A DNA stretch of 64,000 bases. It comes from Fictibacillus arsenicus. GTDB taxonomy: Bacteria; Bacillota; Bacilli; Bacillales; Fictibacillaceae. Below, one piece after another: positions 16,685 to 25,452 of this stretch. The notes beneath the pieces were generated by a model that saw nothing but the letters and a program-made list of their open reading frames with translations, was not told the origin of the DNA and did not search any database. The translations under genes were made by a program, and so were the position numbers. The first letter of the stretch is position 1. Each line of letters begins with the position of its first letter. The DNA lies in contig NZ_CP016761.1 of assembly GCF_001642935.1 (NCBI RefSeq), positions 558,001 to 622,000 of the forward strand, in the 5' to 3' direction.

Positions 16685-17632
16685 ATGCCCAAAAAGGTTC
16701 TTCTTTTTACAGATTTGGGAATAGATGATGCTTTTGCTCTTATTTATGCCTTTTTCCGTAAAGACGTAAAAATATTGGGGATAGTTGCTGATTATGGGAA
16801 CGTATCGAGAACAAATGCAATTAGGAATATTAATTATATAAAGTACATTATGGGACAAGAAAAAATTCCAGTATTTCTCGGTGCATCTGTTCCACTAACT
16901 GGCATTTCGGTTCAGTTTTTTCCTGAAGTACATGGAGAAGCGGGCTTAGGACCAATCATTCCTCCAGATATTCCTTACCCAGTATTCCCTATTAATGATA
17001 TTTATCAGATAATAGATGAAGATATAGAGGACCTCACAATCATCAACCTTGGAAGATTATCTTCGTTAGCAACTACATTTATCCTTAATTTAGAAAAGAT
17101 GAAAAAAGTAAAGGAGTATATTTGCATGGGAGGAGCGTTCTTCTATCCAGGGAATGTAACAGCCGTAGCAGAAGCCAATTTTTACTCTGACCCCTATGCA
17201 GCAAATCTAGTCTTGCTCCATGCTAGAAATTTGACGATCATTCCATTAAACATTACACAAAACGCACTCGTTACTCCCGAAATGGTTCAAACGATTGATA
17301 GATTCCATCAGAATACTCAGGATCCCGCAGGACTCATGATCAAACCAATGTTGGACTACTATTATAATTTTTACTCTAAATCAAACCCAGGTATTAAAGG
17401 AAGTCCTATGCATGATTTTATGACGATATGGTTTATGTTGCATCCAGAATTTGTGAACGTTTCGAGAGTACCAATAAAAGTTATACCCGACAGAGGGGAA
17501 GGTTTTGGTCAAAGCATTGCTGACTTTCGTTTTACAACAAACCCAGAGTATAGAACCCATAGCGTCGCTTTTTCTTTTAATTATGAAGCCTTTAAACAAA
17601 GCATTATGGATACCCTCTTAACTAGGAGGTGA
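16685..17632 (+). CDS. Nucleoside hydrolase family protein
   Basis: 315 residues of the inosine/uridine-preferring nucleoside hydrolase fold. Asp10, Asp14 and Asp15 (TDLGIDDAFAL) match the calcium-binding cluster and MHDFMTIW near residue 243 supplies the late Asp. The usual first Asp of the DxDxxxDD motif is Phe8, so activity may be altered. ATG 16685 is seven bases after AAGGAGG; an ATG at 16679 is too close. Would release ribose from purine or pyrimidine nucleosides. Confidence 0.83.
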   Translation: MPKKVLLFTDLGIDDAFALIYAFFRKDVKILGIVADYGNVSRTNAIRNINYIKYIMGQEKIPVFLGASVPLTGISVQFFPEVHGEAGLGPIIPPDIPYPVFPINDIYQIIDEDIEDLTIINLGRLSSLATTFILNLEKMKKVKEYICMGGAFFYPGNVTAVAEANFYSDPYAANLVLLHARNLTIIPLNITQNALVTPEMVQTIDRFHQNTQDPAGLMIKPMLDYYYNFYSKSNPGIKGSPMHDFMTIWFMLHPEFVNVSRVPIKVIPDRGEGFGQSIADFRFTTNPEYRTHSVAFSFNYEAFKQSIMDTLLTRR

Positions 17633-17689
17633 GTGTTATTTTCGATTAAAACATAATTTATGTGCATTATTACCTGAAGAACAATAATA

Positions 17690-17761
17690 AATAAACCCTT
17701 TAAAAGTGTATACGGCACAACAGCATTTGAAGAAATGTCACAAATAATTGATGGGGGATAA
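17690..17761 (+). pseudogene. Short coding-like tail of an unknown gene
   Basis: A frame reading INKPFKSVYGTTAFEEMSQI and ending at TAA 17759-17761 looks like the C-terminus of a lost gene. A TTAAAC palindrome follows after three bases, as after intact genes elsewhere. No start or ribosome site. Low confidence. Confidence 0.25.
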
Positions 17762-17764
17762 AAA

Positions 17765-17780
17765 TTAAACAAATGTTTAA
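17765..17780. repeat. TTAAAC-N4-GTTTAA palindrome, copy 3
   Basis: TTAAACAAATGTTTAA, 13 bases before a GCACGCC..GCGTGC terminator. Confidence 0.9.
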
Positions 17781-17792
17781 TTTTTGCATAAG

Positions 17793-17817
17793 AAAAAGCA
17801 CGCCCTGGCGTGCTTTT
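17793..17817. terminator. Terminator between nucleoside hydrolase and lysR
   Basis: AAAAGCACGC / GCGTGCTTTT, short loop; A- and T-runs on both sides suggest action on both converging transcripts. Confidence 0.88.
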
Positions 17818-17839
17818 GTTGTCTTTGTTGATATTTTCG

Positions 17840-18775
17840 TTAGCTTTGTTGGGCTGATTCCATTTCTTGAATTCGACATGTCACTCCTTTTTTAGTTTCA
17901 ATAATCGAATTTAAAACAAGTTCTACAAAAGCTTCTACTGCTGGAGATAACCACTTTTTCTTTTTAATCAACATATGAGAATAAATGGGTTCGAATTTTT
18001 CAGAATGAGTTAATACTTTTAACTTTCCATTCTCAACTTCATTTTTAACTGTAATGTAAGGCAACGCAGCAAATCCAAGTCCACTCATTACAATCTGTTT
18101 GATTGCTTCTATACTCCATAGCTCCATAGTTTGAAAGTTATTGTGCATGCCATGCTTTAAAAGGTATCTTTCAAACATTGTTCTATAACTGCAGCCTTCT
18201 TCATTTGTTATGAAAAAATGATTGAATTTACTTTTTTTGTAATTGTCAAAATGGTTTGGACCGTCATTACTACTTACAATGACAATTTTCTCTTCTGCTA
18301 AAGAATAATGAATGCATTTTTCTAGTTCGATTTCAGGATAGACCATGAATGCAACATCTACCCGTCCACTCATTAAGTCAATTTGGTTTTGCCCACATGT
18401 CCCGTTGGTTAATATTAATTTGACATTAGGATATTTTAAGGAATATTCCTTTATTATTTGACCAAGCCTAGAGATTGTTAAAGACTCTGGTGCAGCCACT
18501 TTTATAACTCCATTAACTTCGTTGGTGCTTCGCATATTCTTGATCTGTTCGTGAGTAGAAAGTAAATCTTCCGCTAAAGATATTAACTCTCTACCTATAT
18601 GAGTAAGCTGTAAATTTCTTTTTATATAAGTAAAAAGCTCTCCACCGATCTCCTCTTCAAGCGCTTGAATATGTGAAGTGATAGTAGATTGAGTATAGCC
18701 TAACTTCAAGGCCGCTCCTGTATAAGTTCCTATTTCTACAATAGTCAGAAACGTTTTCAGATGTCTAATTTCCAT
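17840..18775 (-). CDS. LysR-family regulator, divergent from a LysE exporter
   Basis: 311 residues. The start is placed at MEIRHLKTFL (18775), which follows AAGGAGAGACG; upstream frame codons do not belong to the family. The N-terminal winged helix (GAALKLGYTQSTITSHIQAL) is typical; the effector domain spans ~90-295. Transcribed away from the LysE-type exporter 134 bases off, so it probably activates that gene in response to the exported compound. Confidence 0.9.
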   Translation of the reverse strand: MEIRHLKTFLTIVEIGTYTGAALKLGYTQSTITSHIQALEEEIGGELFTYIKRNLQLTHIGRELISLAEDLLSTHEQIKNMRSTNEVNGVIKVAAPESLTISRLGQIIKEYSLKYPNVKLILTNGTCGQNQIDLMSGRVDVAFMVYPEIELEKCIHYSLAEEKIVIVSSNDGPNHFDNYKKSKFNHFFITNEEGCSYRTMFERYLLKHGMHNNFQTMELWSIEAIKQIVMSGLGFAALPYITVKNEVENGKLKVLTHSEKFEPIYSHMLIKKKKWLSPAVEAFVELVLNSIIETKKGVTCRIQEMESAQQS

Positions 18776-18909
18776 ATCGTCTCTCCTTAAGGTGTAAGTT
18801 GTATCGAAAAAAATGATAATGGATTTTTCAATTTCAATTTTATTTATACTTATGGTCATCATACAATAAAGGCTATTCGATAGTAAATTAATTAAATGAA
18901 GGTGAGTCT

Positions 18910-19488
18910 ATGAGTATAGCAGCGTTTTTTTCGTATGTAATTATTACATCCATTACACCTGGACCAAGTAACATCTTGATAATGAATGAGGCGAGGAGGT
19001 TTGGACTTAAAGGTTCATGGAGGTTTATTAGCGGCATCTTGGCAGGATTTGCCGTACTTGGGATTTTGAGTGGAGTATTTACAGCTAGTCTTTATAATGT
19101 AATTCCCTTTTTAGAGCCATATTTGAAATTTGCTGGTGCAGTATATCTACTCTACATGGCTTGGCAGGTGGGTCTATCAAATAGTGCCAAGGAGAATTTA
19201 AGAGATGTGCAATCTTCCTTTTTATCAGGTTTTATCTTCCAAATTATAAATGTTAAAAGCATTTTGTTCTTTTTAACATTGATGAGTGCTTTTATTTTAC
19301 CGTTTAATGATTCTCTTAAAAACGTAATTATCTATTTAGCATTGGCCATTTTTCTAGGATGGTTAGCATTGCTTTTGTGGACAGGGTTTGGATCAATGTT
19401 TAAAAAAATTTTTGCCAAACATGAAAAGTCATTTCGGTTAGTAATGTGTTCGTTATTAATTTACTCTGCGGTTACGATTTTTCTGTGA
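18910..19488 (+). CDS. LysE/RhtB-family amino-acid exporter
   Basis: 192-residue membrane protein, about six segments, with the family signature ITPGPSNILIMNEARRFGLKG near the N-terminus. Exports an amino acid or related metabolite; substrate unknown. Paired divergently with a LysR gene, as in lysE/lysG systems. AAGGTGAG before the ATG. Followed by 157 bases holding a degenerate TTAAACAAATGTATAA at 19538 and no gene I can support. Confidence 0.88.
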   Translation: MSIAAFFSYVIITSITPGPSNILIMNEARRFGLKGSWRFISGILAGFAVLGILSGVFTASLYNVIPFLEPYLKFAGAVYLLYMAWQVGLSNSAKENLRDVQSSFLSGFIFQIINVKSILFFLTLMSAFILPFNDSLKNVIIYLALAIFLGWLALLLWTGFGSMFKKIFAKHEKSFRLVMCSLLIYSAVTIFL

Positions 19489-19645
19489 TAATTAATGAGA
19501 TGTTAGAGGTGAATATAAACTAGTAGTTTTATCAAATTAAACAAATGTATAAAAAGAGTTAGGGAAAAGGATGATGCTTGCTTTCAGCTGTAAACATTTA
19601 CTATGCCTACAGCTGAGAATCTCTCGAACCCTAAGGGAATTGAGC

Positions 19646-20536
19646 TTAAATAACACAGGAGTCATGATTAATAAATCGTATAAAGGCATCTGCCGCAGGA
19701 CTGGGGAAGGTCTCTTTATGCCGGACAATATGAAAGTTTCTAAGAACCTTTAAGTCTTTTCCTTCTAATACTTGAATCTCTCCAAACTTTGTTTCCATTT
19801 GAATGGTTCTTTTAGAAACAAAACTAATGTATTCTCCGGTTAAAACTGCTTGTTTGATCGCTTCAGTTGAGTCTAGTTCAATATATTTTTGAAGAGAAAC
19901 CTCGTGTTGTCTAAGGTGTTTTTCAATAGTTTTACGTGTGTTTGAATCTTGCCCTCTCATTACGAACTTCTCATTCATTATGTCTTCAAGTCTTAAATTT
20001 TTCTGCTTGGTAAGGGGGTGATTCTTCCTTGCGATCAAGACGATCTCATCTTGCAGCAGAATCTCGTTGATTACCGATGTAATTACAGGTACTTCAGGGA
20101 TAATGGCTATATCAAGTAAATTGTTTTTAACTTTAAATAGAATTTCATCCGTTGGCTGGATTTCTAATTTAATGCTTACACCTGGATATTTTTTCATAAA
20201 GTTGATGACAATCGGAGCCATCAAGTAGTTCCCGATTGTAGTACTAGCTCCAACCACGATTGATCCACTTTCTAGATTTTTCATTCCTTCCATAACAGAC
20301 TCCGTTTTGCCTACTAAAGAGAGAATTTTTTCTGCCATTTCGAACAAAACCAATCCAGAGTCGGTCAGTTTAATCTCCCTTCCTACACGATGGAAAAGGG
20401 TTAATCCAAACTTCTGTTCCATTGATTCTATTTGTCTTGAAACAGCTGGTTGACTGATGGAGAGTTCATTTGCAGCTCGTGTAAAACTTTTTTGCTTTGC
20501 AACATGATAAAACGTTTTAAGCTGATAAAAATCCAT
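19646..20536 (-). CDS. LysR-family regulator (CysL/YwfK-like)
   Basis: 296 residues, full length, with the LysR helix-turn-helix (RAANELSISQPAVSRQIESM) and a PBP-like effector domain. Overall it resembles the CysL/CbbR branch. It faces away from a small gene plus MFS gene across a 120-base region with divergent promoters and probably regulates that pair. The effector is unknown. Confidence 0.88.
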   Translation of the reverse strand: MDFYQLKTFYHVAKQKSFTRAANELSISQPAVSRQIESMEQKFGLTLFHRVGREIKLTDSGLVLFEMAEKILSLVGKTESVMEGMKNLESGSIVVGASTTIGNYLMAPIVINFMKKYPGVSIKLEIQPTDEILFKVKNNLLDIAIIPEVPVITSVINEILLQDEIVLIARKNHPLTKQKNLRLEDIMNEKFVMRGQDSNTRKTIEKHLRQHEVSLQKYIELDSTEAIKQAVLTGEYISFVSKRTIQMETKFGEIQVLEGKDLKVLRNFHIVRHKETFPSPAADAFIRFINHDSCVI

Positions 20537-20656
20537 GGATCATCCTCTCTTTCTTCTATAACGTAACCGTATAGAGGGTATTACAAATATGCATTTTTAT
20601 TATATTTCAATTAAGAATAGAATGGAAGAAAGGTAACTTATTCGGGAGAGGATCTT

Positions 20657-20869
20657 ATGTCTTGGTTTAAAAGAAACCCAATATATTTAGTCCATTTAAC
20701 GATAAGTTCTGGTGAGTCATTTAAGGTACAACAATTATTAAGTAAATGGGGAATTCCCTTTAAACTTGAAATATCTTCATCCTGCATCCTTCTAAAAGTA
20801 AAAGAAGAGCATATAGCACTTGCGAAAGACGTTGTTAAGATTGCTTGCATTAAGACAGGGGATGTATAA
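20657..20869 (+). CDS. Small conserved-looking protein before an MFS gene
   Basis: 70 residues, ATG after GGGAGAGGAT, ending two bases before the MFS start, so the two are co-transcribed. Predicted as one alpha/beta fold (YLVHLTISSGESFKVQQLLS then SSCILLKVKEEHIALAKDVV), reminiscent of the ferredoxin-like DUF2007 signal-transducing proteins, but I do not recognise it with certainty. Possibly a ligand-binding partner of the transporter. Confidence 0.65.
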   Translation: MSWFKRNPIYLVHLTISSGESFKVQQLLSKWGIPFKLEISSSCILLKVKEEHIALAKDVVKIACIKTGDV

Positions 20870-20871
20870 GC

Positions 20872-22164
20872 ATGCTAAGTGACAAAATAGAAGTATTTGA
20901 TCAGAGAAACAGCCTTTCATCTGAAAAATTAAAACAGATATATAAGAGAACATTATTAGTTGTAAGTATTTCACAAATCTTTGGTGGGGCAGGACTCGCT
21001 GCTGGAATTACTGTTGGTGCACTTCTTGCACAGCAAATGATGGGGACAGATGCATTTTCAGGTTTGCCTGCTGCCCTTTTCACAATCGGCTCAGCAGCAG
21101 CTGCGTTTATAGTGGGGCGTCTTTCTCAACGGTATGGACGCCGAACAGGGTTAACAATTGGATTTTTGGCAGGGGGTCTGGGAGCATTAGGTGTTGTTAT
21201 AGCTGCTATAACAAACAGCATTTTGCTTTTATTTGTTTCTTTATTTATATACGGTGCGGGTACAGCTACAAATTTACAAGCTCGTTATGCAGGTACTGAT
21301 TTAGCACATGAAAACCAGCGTGCGACAGCGATTAGTATTATTTTAGTTTCAACAACAGTTGGTGCTTTTGCAGGTCCTAATTTAGTTGGTGTGATGGGGG
21401 ATTTTGCTATATCAATTGGTGTTCCAGCTCTTGCAGGACCTTTCATCTTATCGGGAACGGCATTTATAATAGCTGGACTTATTATTTTCCTTATGCTTCG
21501 TCCAGATCCTTTCTTGTTCGTAAAAATGATGGAAGCTAGTTTAAGCGAACAAGTCTTTGAAGGATCTTTAACTAAAAGTAATCAATACAACAATAAAAGA
21601 GGCATTGCAATCGGTGCGGCTGTCATGATTCTTACACAGCTTGTGATGATTGCAATAATGACGATGACTCCAGTTCATATGAAACATCACGGACACGGAC
21701 TTAGCGAAATAGGTCTAGTTATTGGTGTTCATATCGGTTCGATGTATCTGCCTTCACTCGTTACGGGTGTCCTAGTTGATAAAATTGGCCGTACTGCGAT
21801 GGTTATTGCTTCAGGAATCACATTGCTTCTCGCGGGTGTAATAGCCGCAATCGCACCGGGTGACTCTATGTTTTTTCTAATAATTGCTCTATCTTTACTA
21901 GGACTAGGCTGGAATTTCGGATTGATTAGCGGTACTACTATATTAGTGGATTCTACACAGTCTTCTACCCGAGCTAAAACTCAAGGCACGATTGATGTAT
22001 TGATAGCATTAGCGGGAGCTACTGGTGGAGCTATGTCTGGAATGATTGTTGCTTACTCTAGTTATGCAGCATTATCATTTGCTGGGGGAGTATTGGCACT
22101 CTTGCTGATTCCCGTTGTGGTTAATTATCGCGGGACTCTAAGACAGAAAATTAATCAAAGGTGA
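20872..22164 (+). CDS. MFS transporter
   Basis: 430 residues with 12 predicted segments, the motif A loop GRLSQRYGRRTGLTIG after segment 2 and a related loop LVDKIGRTAMVIA in the second half. The N-terminal ~25 residues are cytosolic. Co-transcribed with the 70-residue protein and opposite a LysR gene; substrate unknown. Followed by a TTAAAC palindrome and terminator. Confidence 0.87.
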   Translation: MLSDKIEVFDQRNSLSSEKLKQIYKRTLLVVSISQIFGGAGLAAGITVGALLAQQMMGTDAFSGLPAALFTIGSAAAAFIVGRLSQRYGRRTGLTIGFLAGGLGALGVVIAAITNSILLLFVSLFIYGAGTATNLQARYAGTDLAHENQRATAISIILVSTTVGAFAGPNLVGVMGDFAISIGVPALAGPFILSGTAFIIAGLIIFLMLRPDPFLFVKMMEASLSEQVFEGSLTKSNQYNNKRGIAIGAAVMILTQLVMIAIMTMTPVHMKHHGHGLSEIGLVIGVHIGSMYLPSLVTGVLVDKIGRTAMVIASGITLLLAGVIAAIAPGDSMFFLIIALSLLGLGWNFGLISGTTILVDSTQSSTRAKTQGTIDVLIALAGATGGAMSGMIVAYSSYAALSFAGGVLALLLIPVVVNYRGTLRQKINQR

Positions 22165-22172
22165 CTATGAAC

Positions 22173-22188
22173 TTAAACAAGTGTTTAA
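22173..22188. repeat. TTAAAC-N4-GTTTAA palindrome, copy 4
   Basis: TTAAACAAGTGTTTAA, eight bases after the MFS stop and 13 before the terminator stem. Confidence 0.9.
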
Positions 22189-22201
22189 ATTTGCCTACAA
22201 G

Positions 22202-22226
22202 AAGCACGCTACTGGCGTGCTTTTTG
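22202..22226 (+). terminator. Terminator of the MFS operon
   Basis: AAGCACGC / GCGTGCTT stem followed by TTTTT. Confidence 0.9.
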
Positions 22227-22274
22227 CTATGCTTATGTATAATATGGGTAAATAAAACTTGGAGGAGACATTAA

Positions 22275-22973
22275 ATGAAAACCATTTTAATTGTTGATGA
22301 TGAACCAAAATTACGGGAAGTGGTCTCTTCTTATTTAAAGAAAGATGGATTTCGAACTCTGGAAGCGTCTAACGGAAAAGATGCTCTTCACAATATTTCT
22401 GCTGAAAATGTAGATCTTGTAGTACTTGATTTAATGCTGCCGGATATGAGCGGAGAAGAAATTTGCCAAGAGATACGGAGGCGATTCAGTGTTCCGATCC
22501 TTATGCTGACTGCAAAAATAAATGAAGAAGATCGAATCAAAGGATTATCAATTGGTGCAGATGATTATATGATAAAACCGTTTAGTTCCCGTGAGCTTGT
22601 TTTGAGAGTGAAAACCATTTTACGACGTTCAGGGGATGGAGAATTATTAGCTGAACAGATTACATATAACGATGGTGAACTGAAGATAGCGGCTGATAAA
22701 CAAGAGGTTCATGTTAAGGGACGGTTAATCAACCTTACTCCAAATGAATATAAATTGCTGATTACTTTTGCAAGACATCCAAACCGTATTTTCTCTAGAG
22801 ATGAATTGATCGAAAAGATTCTGGGATTTGATTATGAAGGCGGTACACGAACGATCGATCAGCATGTGAAGAACCTGCGTCACAAGATTGAAAGCAACCC
22901 GAAAGCACCCCAATATATCGTTACCGTTTTTGCAATGGGATATAAGTTTACAGGAGGGGGTTCTCATGTTTAG
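22275..22973 (+). CDS. OmpR-family response regulator
   Basis: 232 residues. Receiver domain 1-120 with acidic pocket DDEP, phosphoacceptor Asp in VVLDLMLPD, Thr in LMLTAK and Lys in IKPF; winged-helix DNA-binding domain ~130-228 (TPNEYKLL, GGTRTIDQHVKNLRHKI). ATG follows GGAGGAGAC. Its last codons overlap the kinase start by eight bases, so translation is coupled. The signal is unknown; the neighbouring ydhK is a candidate target. Confidence 0.95.
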   Translation: MKTILIVDDEPKLREVVSSYLKKDGFRTLEASNGKDALHNISAENVDLVVLDLMLPDMSGEEICQEIRRRFSVPILMLTAKINEEDRIKGLSIGADDYMIKPFSSRELVLRVKTILRRSGDGELLAEQITYNDGELKIAADKQEVHVKGRLINLTPNEYKLLITFARHPNRIFSRDELIEKILGFDYEGGTRTIDQHVKNLRHKIESNPKAPQYIVTVFAMGYKFTGGGSHV

Positions 22974-24036
22974 AGGGCTTCATGCAAGATTAACGATTAG
23001 TTTTGTGTTTGCTGCTTCATCTATTCTTATTATTGCAAGCATTATTATCATACTGGAAGTACATTATCATTTAAATATGTTTAAAGAAGATGTACCTGAT
23101 TTTAATAGTATAAGTCCGTTGACACACCATTTCGAAAGAGCACTGTTAAGCTCTATAATTTGGACTTCAATTGGAGCAATTCCCTTAGTCTGCATCATTA
23201 GTTATTTTGTTGCGAAAAACCTATCAAAACCGCTCATCTTAATGAGAAAAGCAGCAGAAAAAATGGCAAGGGGAGACCTTCAGGCAAGAGTTAAAACATT
23301 AGGAAACGATGAATTGAATGAACTCGGTATGTCTCTAAACCAGTTAGCTTCTCAACTTCAACGGCAAGAATCAGCTCGAAAAAATATGACTTCAGACATT
23401 GCCCATGAGTTACGAACGCCTCTCGCAACCATCAAAAGTCATCTAGAAGCCTTTGAGGACGGTGTTTTTCAGCCAACGCCTGAGAGGATTCACTCGCTTA
23501 AAGAAGAAATAGAGCGGCTGATACTATTAGTACAAGATCTTGAACACCTTACCGAAATGGAATCTCCGCAATCTGTCCTTGAGCTTAAGAAAGAGGACTT
23601 AAACAAAGTTATAGACAAAAGCATCGACGCAGTATCAGCCACATATGTACAGAAAGGTGTAAGGCTTGAAAGCAGTTCTAACGCTCCCATTGAATTAAGT
23701 GTGGATGCAAAGCGTATGACTCAGGTGTTTATCAATCTTTTAAGCAATGCATTAACCTACACTCCTGCTGGCGGGTACGTAACAGTTACAGCTGCGGAAG
23801 TACCCGATCTTGTTCATGTTACGGTAAAGGATACAGGTAAAGGAATTCCGAAAGATGAAGTCGAACAAGTGTTTGAACGTTTTTATAGAAGTGAGAAGTC
23901 TAGAAATAGAGAATATGGCGGAAGCGGAATTGGTTTGACTATTGTTAAGAGGATTGTAGAAGCTCATGATGGCCAAATATGGATTGAAAGTGAACTTGGT
24001 AAAGGTACTGAAGTCCATATTCGTTTTTCTAAATAA
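22966..24036 (+). CDS. Sensor histidine kinase
   Basis: 356 residues. Two membrane segments (~12-34 and ~66-90) enclose a very short extracytoplasmic loop of about 30 residues. HAMP ~90-140, phosphoacceptor His in SDIAHELRTPLAT, and HATPase with NLLSNALTY, DTGKGIP, YGGSGIGL. ATG 22966 lies after AGGAGGGGG and overlaps the response-regulator stop. The tiny loop suggests intramembrane sensing or a partner protein. Confidence 0.94.
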   Translation: MFRGLHARLTISFVFAASSILIIASIIIILEVHYHLNMFKEDVPDFNSISPLTHHFERALLSSIIWTSIGAIPLVCIISYFVAKNLSKPLILMRKAAEKMARGDLQARVKTLGNDELNELGMSLNQLASQLQRQESARKNMTSDIAHELRTPLATIKSHLEAFEDGVFQPTPERIHSLKEEIERLILLVQDLEHLTEMESPQSVLELKKEDLNKVIDKSIDAVSATYVQKGVRLESSSNAPIELSVDAKRMTQVFINLLSNALTYTPAGGYVTVTAAEVPDLVHVTVKDTGKGIPKDEVEQVFERFYRSEKSRNREYGGSGIGLTIVKRIVEAHDGQIWIESELGKGTEVHIRFSK

Positions 24037-24067
24037 AAAAAGTCTCCAGCGCTGGAGACTTTTTTTG
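24035..24067. terminator. Bidirectional terminator
   Basis: Perfect 32-bp palindrome AAAAAAAGTCTCCAGC / GCTGGAGACTTTTTTT between converging genes; closes both the kinase and ydhK transcripts. Confidence 0.93.
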
Positions 24068-24073
24068 CGCTTA

Positions 24074-24634
24074 TTATTCAGCTGATAATTCGCTTTCTGT
24101 TACCCATTTATGGTTTGTTACTTTTTCACCGCCAGTTGTTGGTGTGTAATCAACCATATAAACAGTCGTTTTTTCTGCCGAATCTATAGTTGCCTTAGCA
24201 CCTTTCATCCCTTTCATATGGTCAGCGTTAAGTGTAACTTCAGCTCCTGGCTTTAAGGGTGGATCCTCAGCATCCTTAAGCTCTTCATGTATAACCCATT
24301 TATGATCAGTTACTTTTTTTCCGCCAGTTGTGGGTGTGTAAGATACCGTATAAACAGTAGTATCATAAGCTCCAACAATCGTTGCTTCAGCTCCATCCAT
24401 GCCTTTCATGTGATCGGCTTTAATGATAGCCTTGCTATCAACTGGAAAAGCAGGATCTTTAGCTTCTTTTAAACCTTTAGGCACTTCACCAGACCCTGAA
24501 TGATCCATTTTGCCATGTTCCGTTCCTTCGTGTGTTTCTTCTTTTTGATTTTTATTTTTGTCGTTGCCACAAGCCGCAAGAGTAAGGGAGAATGCAAGCA
24601 GCAATGTTAAGAATAGATTGTTCTTTAGCTTCAT
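24074..24634 (-). CDS. ydhK: YdhK-family lipoprotein (two DUF1541 repeats)
   Basis: 186 residues from the ATG after AAGGAGGATT. A lipoprotein signal ends in LAAC, and a His/Asp-rich linker (HEGTEHGKMDHSGSG) resembles metal-binding linkers. Two DUF1541 repeats of ~55 residues follow, each with KADHMKGM or NADHMKGM and YTPTTGGxKVTxHKWV. Membrane-anchored outside the cell; function unknown, copper or other metal handling is possible. Convergent with the two-component system. Confidence 0.9.
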   Translation of the reverse strand: MKLKNNLFLTLLLAFSLTLAACGNDKNKNQKEETHEGTEHGKMDHSGSGEVPKGLKEAKDPAFPVDSKAIIKADHMKGMDGAEATIVGAYDTTVYTVSYTPTTGGKKVTDHKWVIHEELKDAEDPPLKPGAEVTLNADHMKGMKGAKATIDSAEKTTVYMVDYTPTTGGEKVTNHKWVTESELSAE

Positions 24635-24738
24635 TTTTAATCCTCCTTCTGTTAATAGGTTGCCCATTAAAGTGTTAATAACTTCAATACTGTTTTATTA
24701 TAAAAAGCAAATATGAAGAAGTTGTGAAGAGAAACAAA

Positions 24739-24754
24739 ATCAATTTTTTTTGAT
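24739..24754. promoter_or_regulatory. ArsR2 operator a
   Basis: ATCAATTTTTTTTGAT dyad ending eight bases before the -35 box. Confidence 0.6.
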
Positions 24755-24761
24755 TTAATAG

Positions 24762-24789
24762 TTGCAAATTAGAAAATAAAGGATATAAT
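24762..24789 (+). promoter_or_regulatory. Promoter of the second arsR operon
   Basis: TTGCAA 24762-24767, 16-base spacer, TATAAT 24784-24789, flanked by ArsR2 dyads. Confidence 0.75.
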
Positions 24790-24797
24790 GAAATTAC

Positions 24798-24813
24798 ATC
24801 AAATAATTTTGAT
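24798..24813. promoter_or_regulatory. ArsR2 operator b
   Basis: ATCAAATAATTTTGAT just after the -10 box (symmetry extends to 24796-24815, ACATCAAA..TTTGATGT); ideal for blocking initiation. Confidence 0.72.
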
Positions 24814-24830
24814 GTTAGGGGTGGTTAAAA

Positions 24831-25166
24831 ATGAAAAAAGAAATACCTTTACTAAACAATATCAATCCAGCAACAAATCTTGACTTTGAAAAGTATGAAC
24901 AAAAATTCAAGGCATTAGCCGATCAGCAGAGGCTCCAGATCATAAATATACTAGCGCTTAAAGAAAGTGTATGTGTATGTGATCTGACACCGATGATTGA
25001 TATGCCACAATCAAAACTATCGTATCACTTAAAGATTTTATTAGAAGCTGACTTAATTCAAAAAGAAAAAAGAGGGACCTGGAACTATTATTCTTTGAAC
25101 CTAAAGGAACTAAAAGGTCTTTTATCTGATCAGTTGTGCTGTGTGTTCTTGCCATCTTGTTGTTAA
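24831..25166 (+). CDS. ArsR-family metalloid repressor, second locus
   Basis: 111-residue winged helix with ESVCVCDLTPM, the CVC metalloid motif in the recognition region, and a thiol-rich C-terminus (LCCVFLPSCC). It therefore offers up to seven cysteines, more than arsR at 8742. ATG after GGGGTGG. Heads an operon with two Cys-Cys mini-proteins and an ArsP-like permease, and dyads ATCAA-N6-TTGAT flank its promoter. Probably senses trivalent or methylated arsenic. Confidence 0.9.
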   Translation: MKKEIPLLNNINPATNLDFEKYEQKFKALADQQRLQIINILALKESVCVCDLTPMIDMPQSKLSYHLKILLEADLIQKEKRGTWNYYSLNLKELKGLLSDQLCCVFLPSCC

Positions 25167-25207
25167 ATGAGTACTACAATTTGTAGTATTTCATTTTTAA
25201 ATAAAAC

Positions 25208-25223
25208 ATCAATTTTTTTTGAT
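25208..25223. promoter_or_regulatory. ArsR2 operator c, inside the operon
   Basis: ATCAATTTTTTTTGAT, with a degenerate fourth copy at 25230-25245 (AACAAATTTTTTTGAT), between arsR2 and the first small gene. Suggests a second regulated start here. Confidence 0.6.
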
Positions 25224-25264
25224 GTATAAAACAAATTTTTTTGATATAAAAGGAGGATACGTTT

Positions 25265-25432
25265 ATGAACCATTATTACCTTGAATACATCTTGCAAAAT
25301 CACCGGAAAGAATTAGAAAAAGTGAGCAGCGAACATTGGAAACTTCAGATAGAAGAAAAGAAAAAACTATCTTTTAGAAATTTATTTACTAGAAAGACAG
25401 CCGTTCAAAATAACCAAGTGTGCTGTGCTTGA
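25265..25432 (+). CDS. 55-residue protein ending in Cys-Cys
   Basis: ATG 25265 follows AAGGAGGATAC, a strong ribosome site, and the frame ends 21 bases before the permease ATG. The product is charged and mostly helical (YILQNHRKELEKVSSEHWKL) and ends QVCCA; the Cys pair is the only thiol. No family recognised. Its position in an ArsR operon and the similar pairs in the 43-residue protein downstream suggest metalloid binding or delivery to the permease. Confidence 0.75.
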   Translation: MNHYYLEYILQNHRKELEKVSSEHWKLQIEEKKKLSFRNLFTRKTAVQNNQVCCA

Positions 25433-25452
25433 TTGAAAAGGAGCAGAAAATC

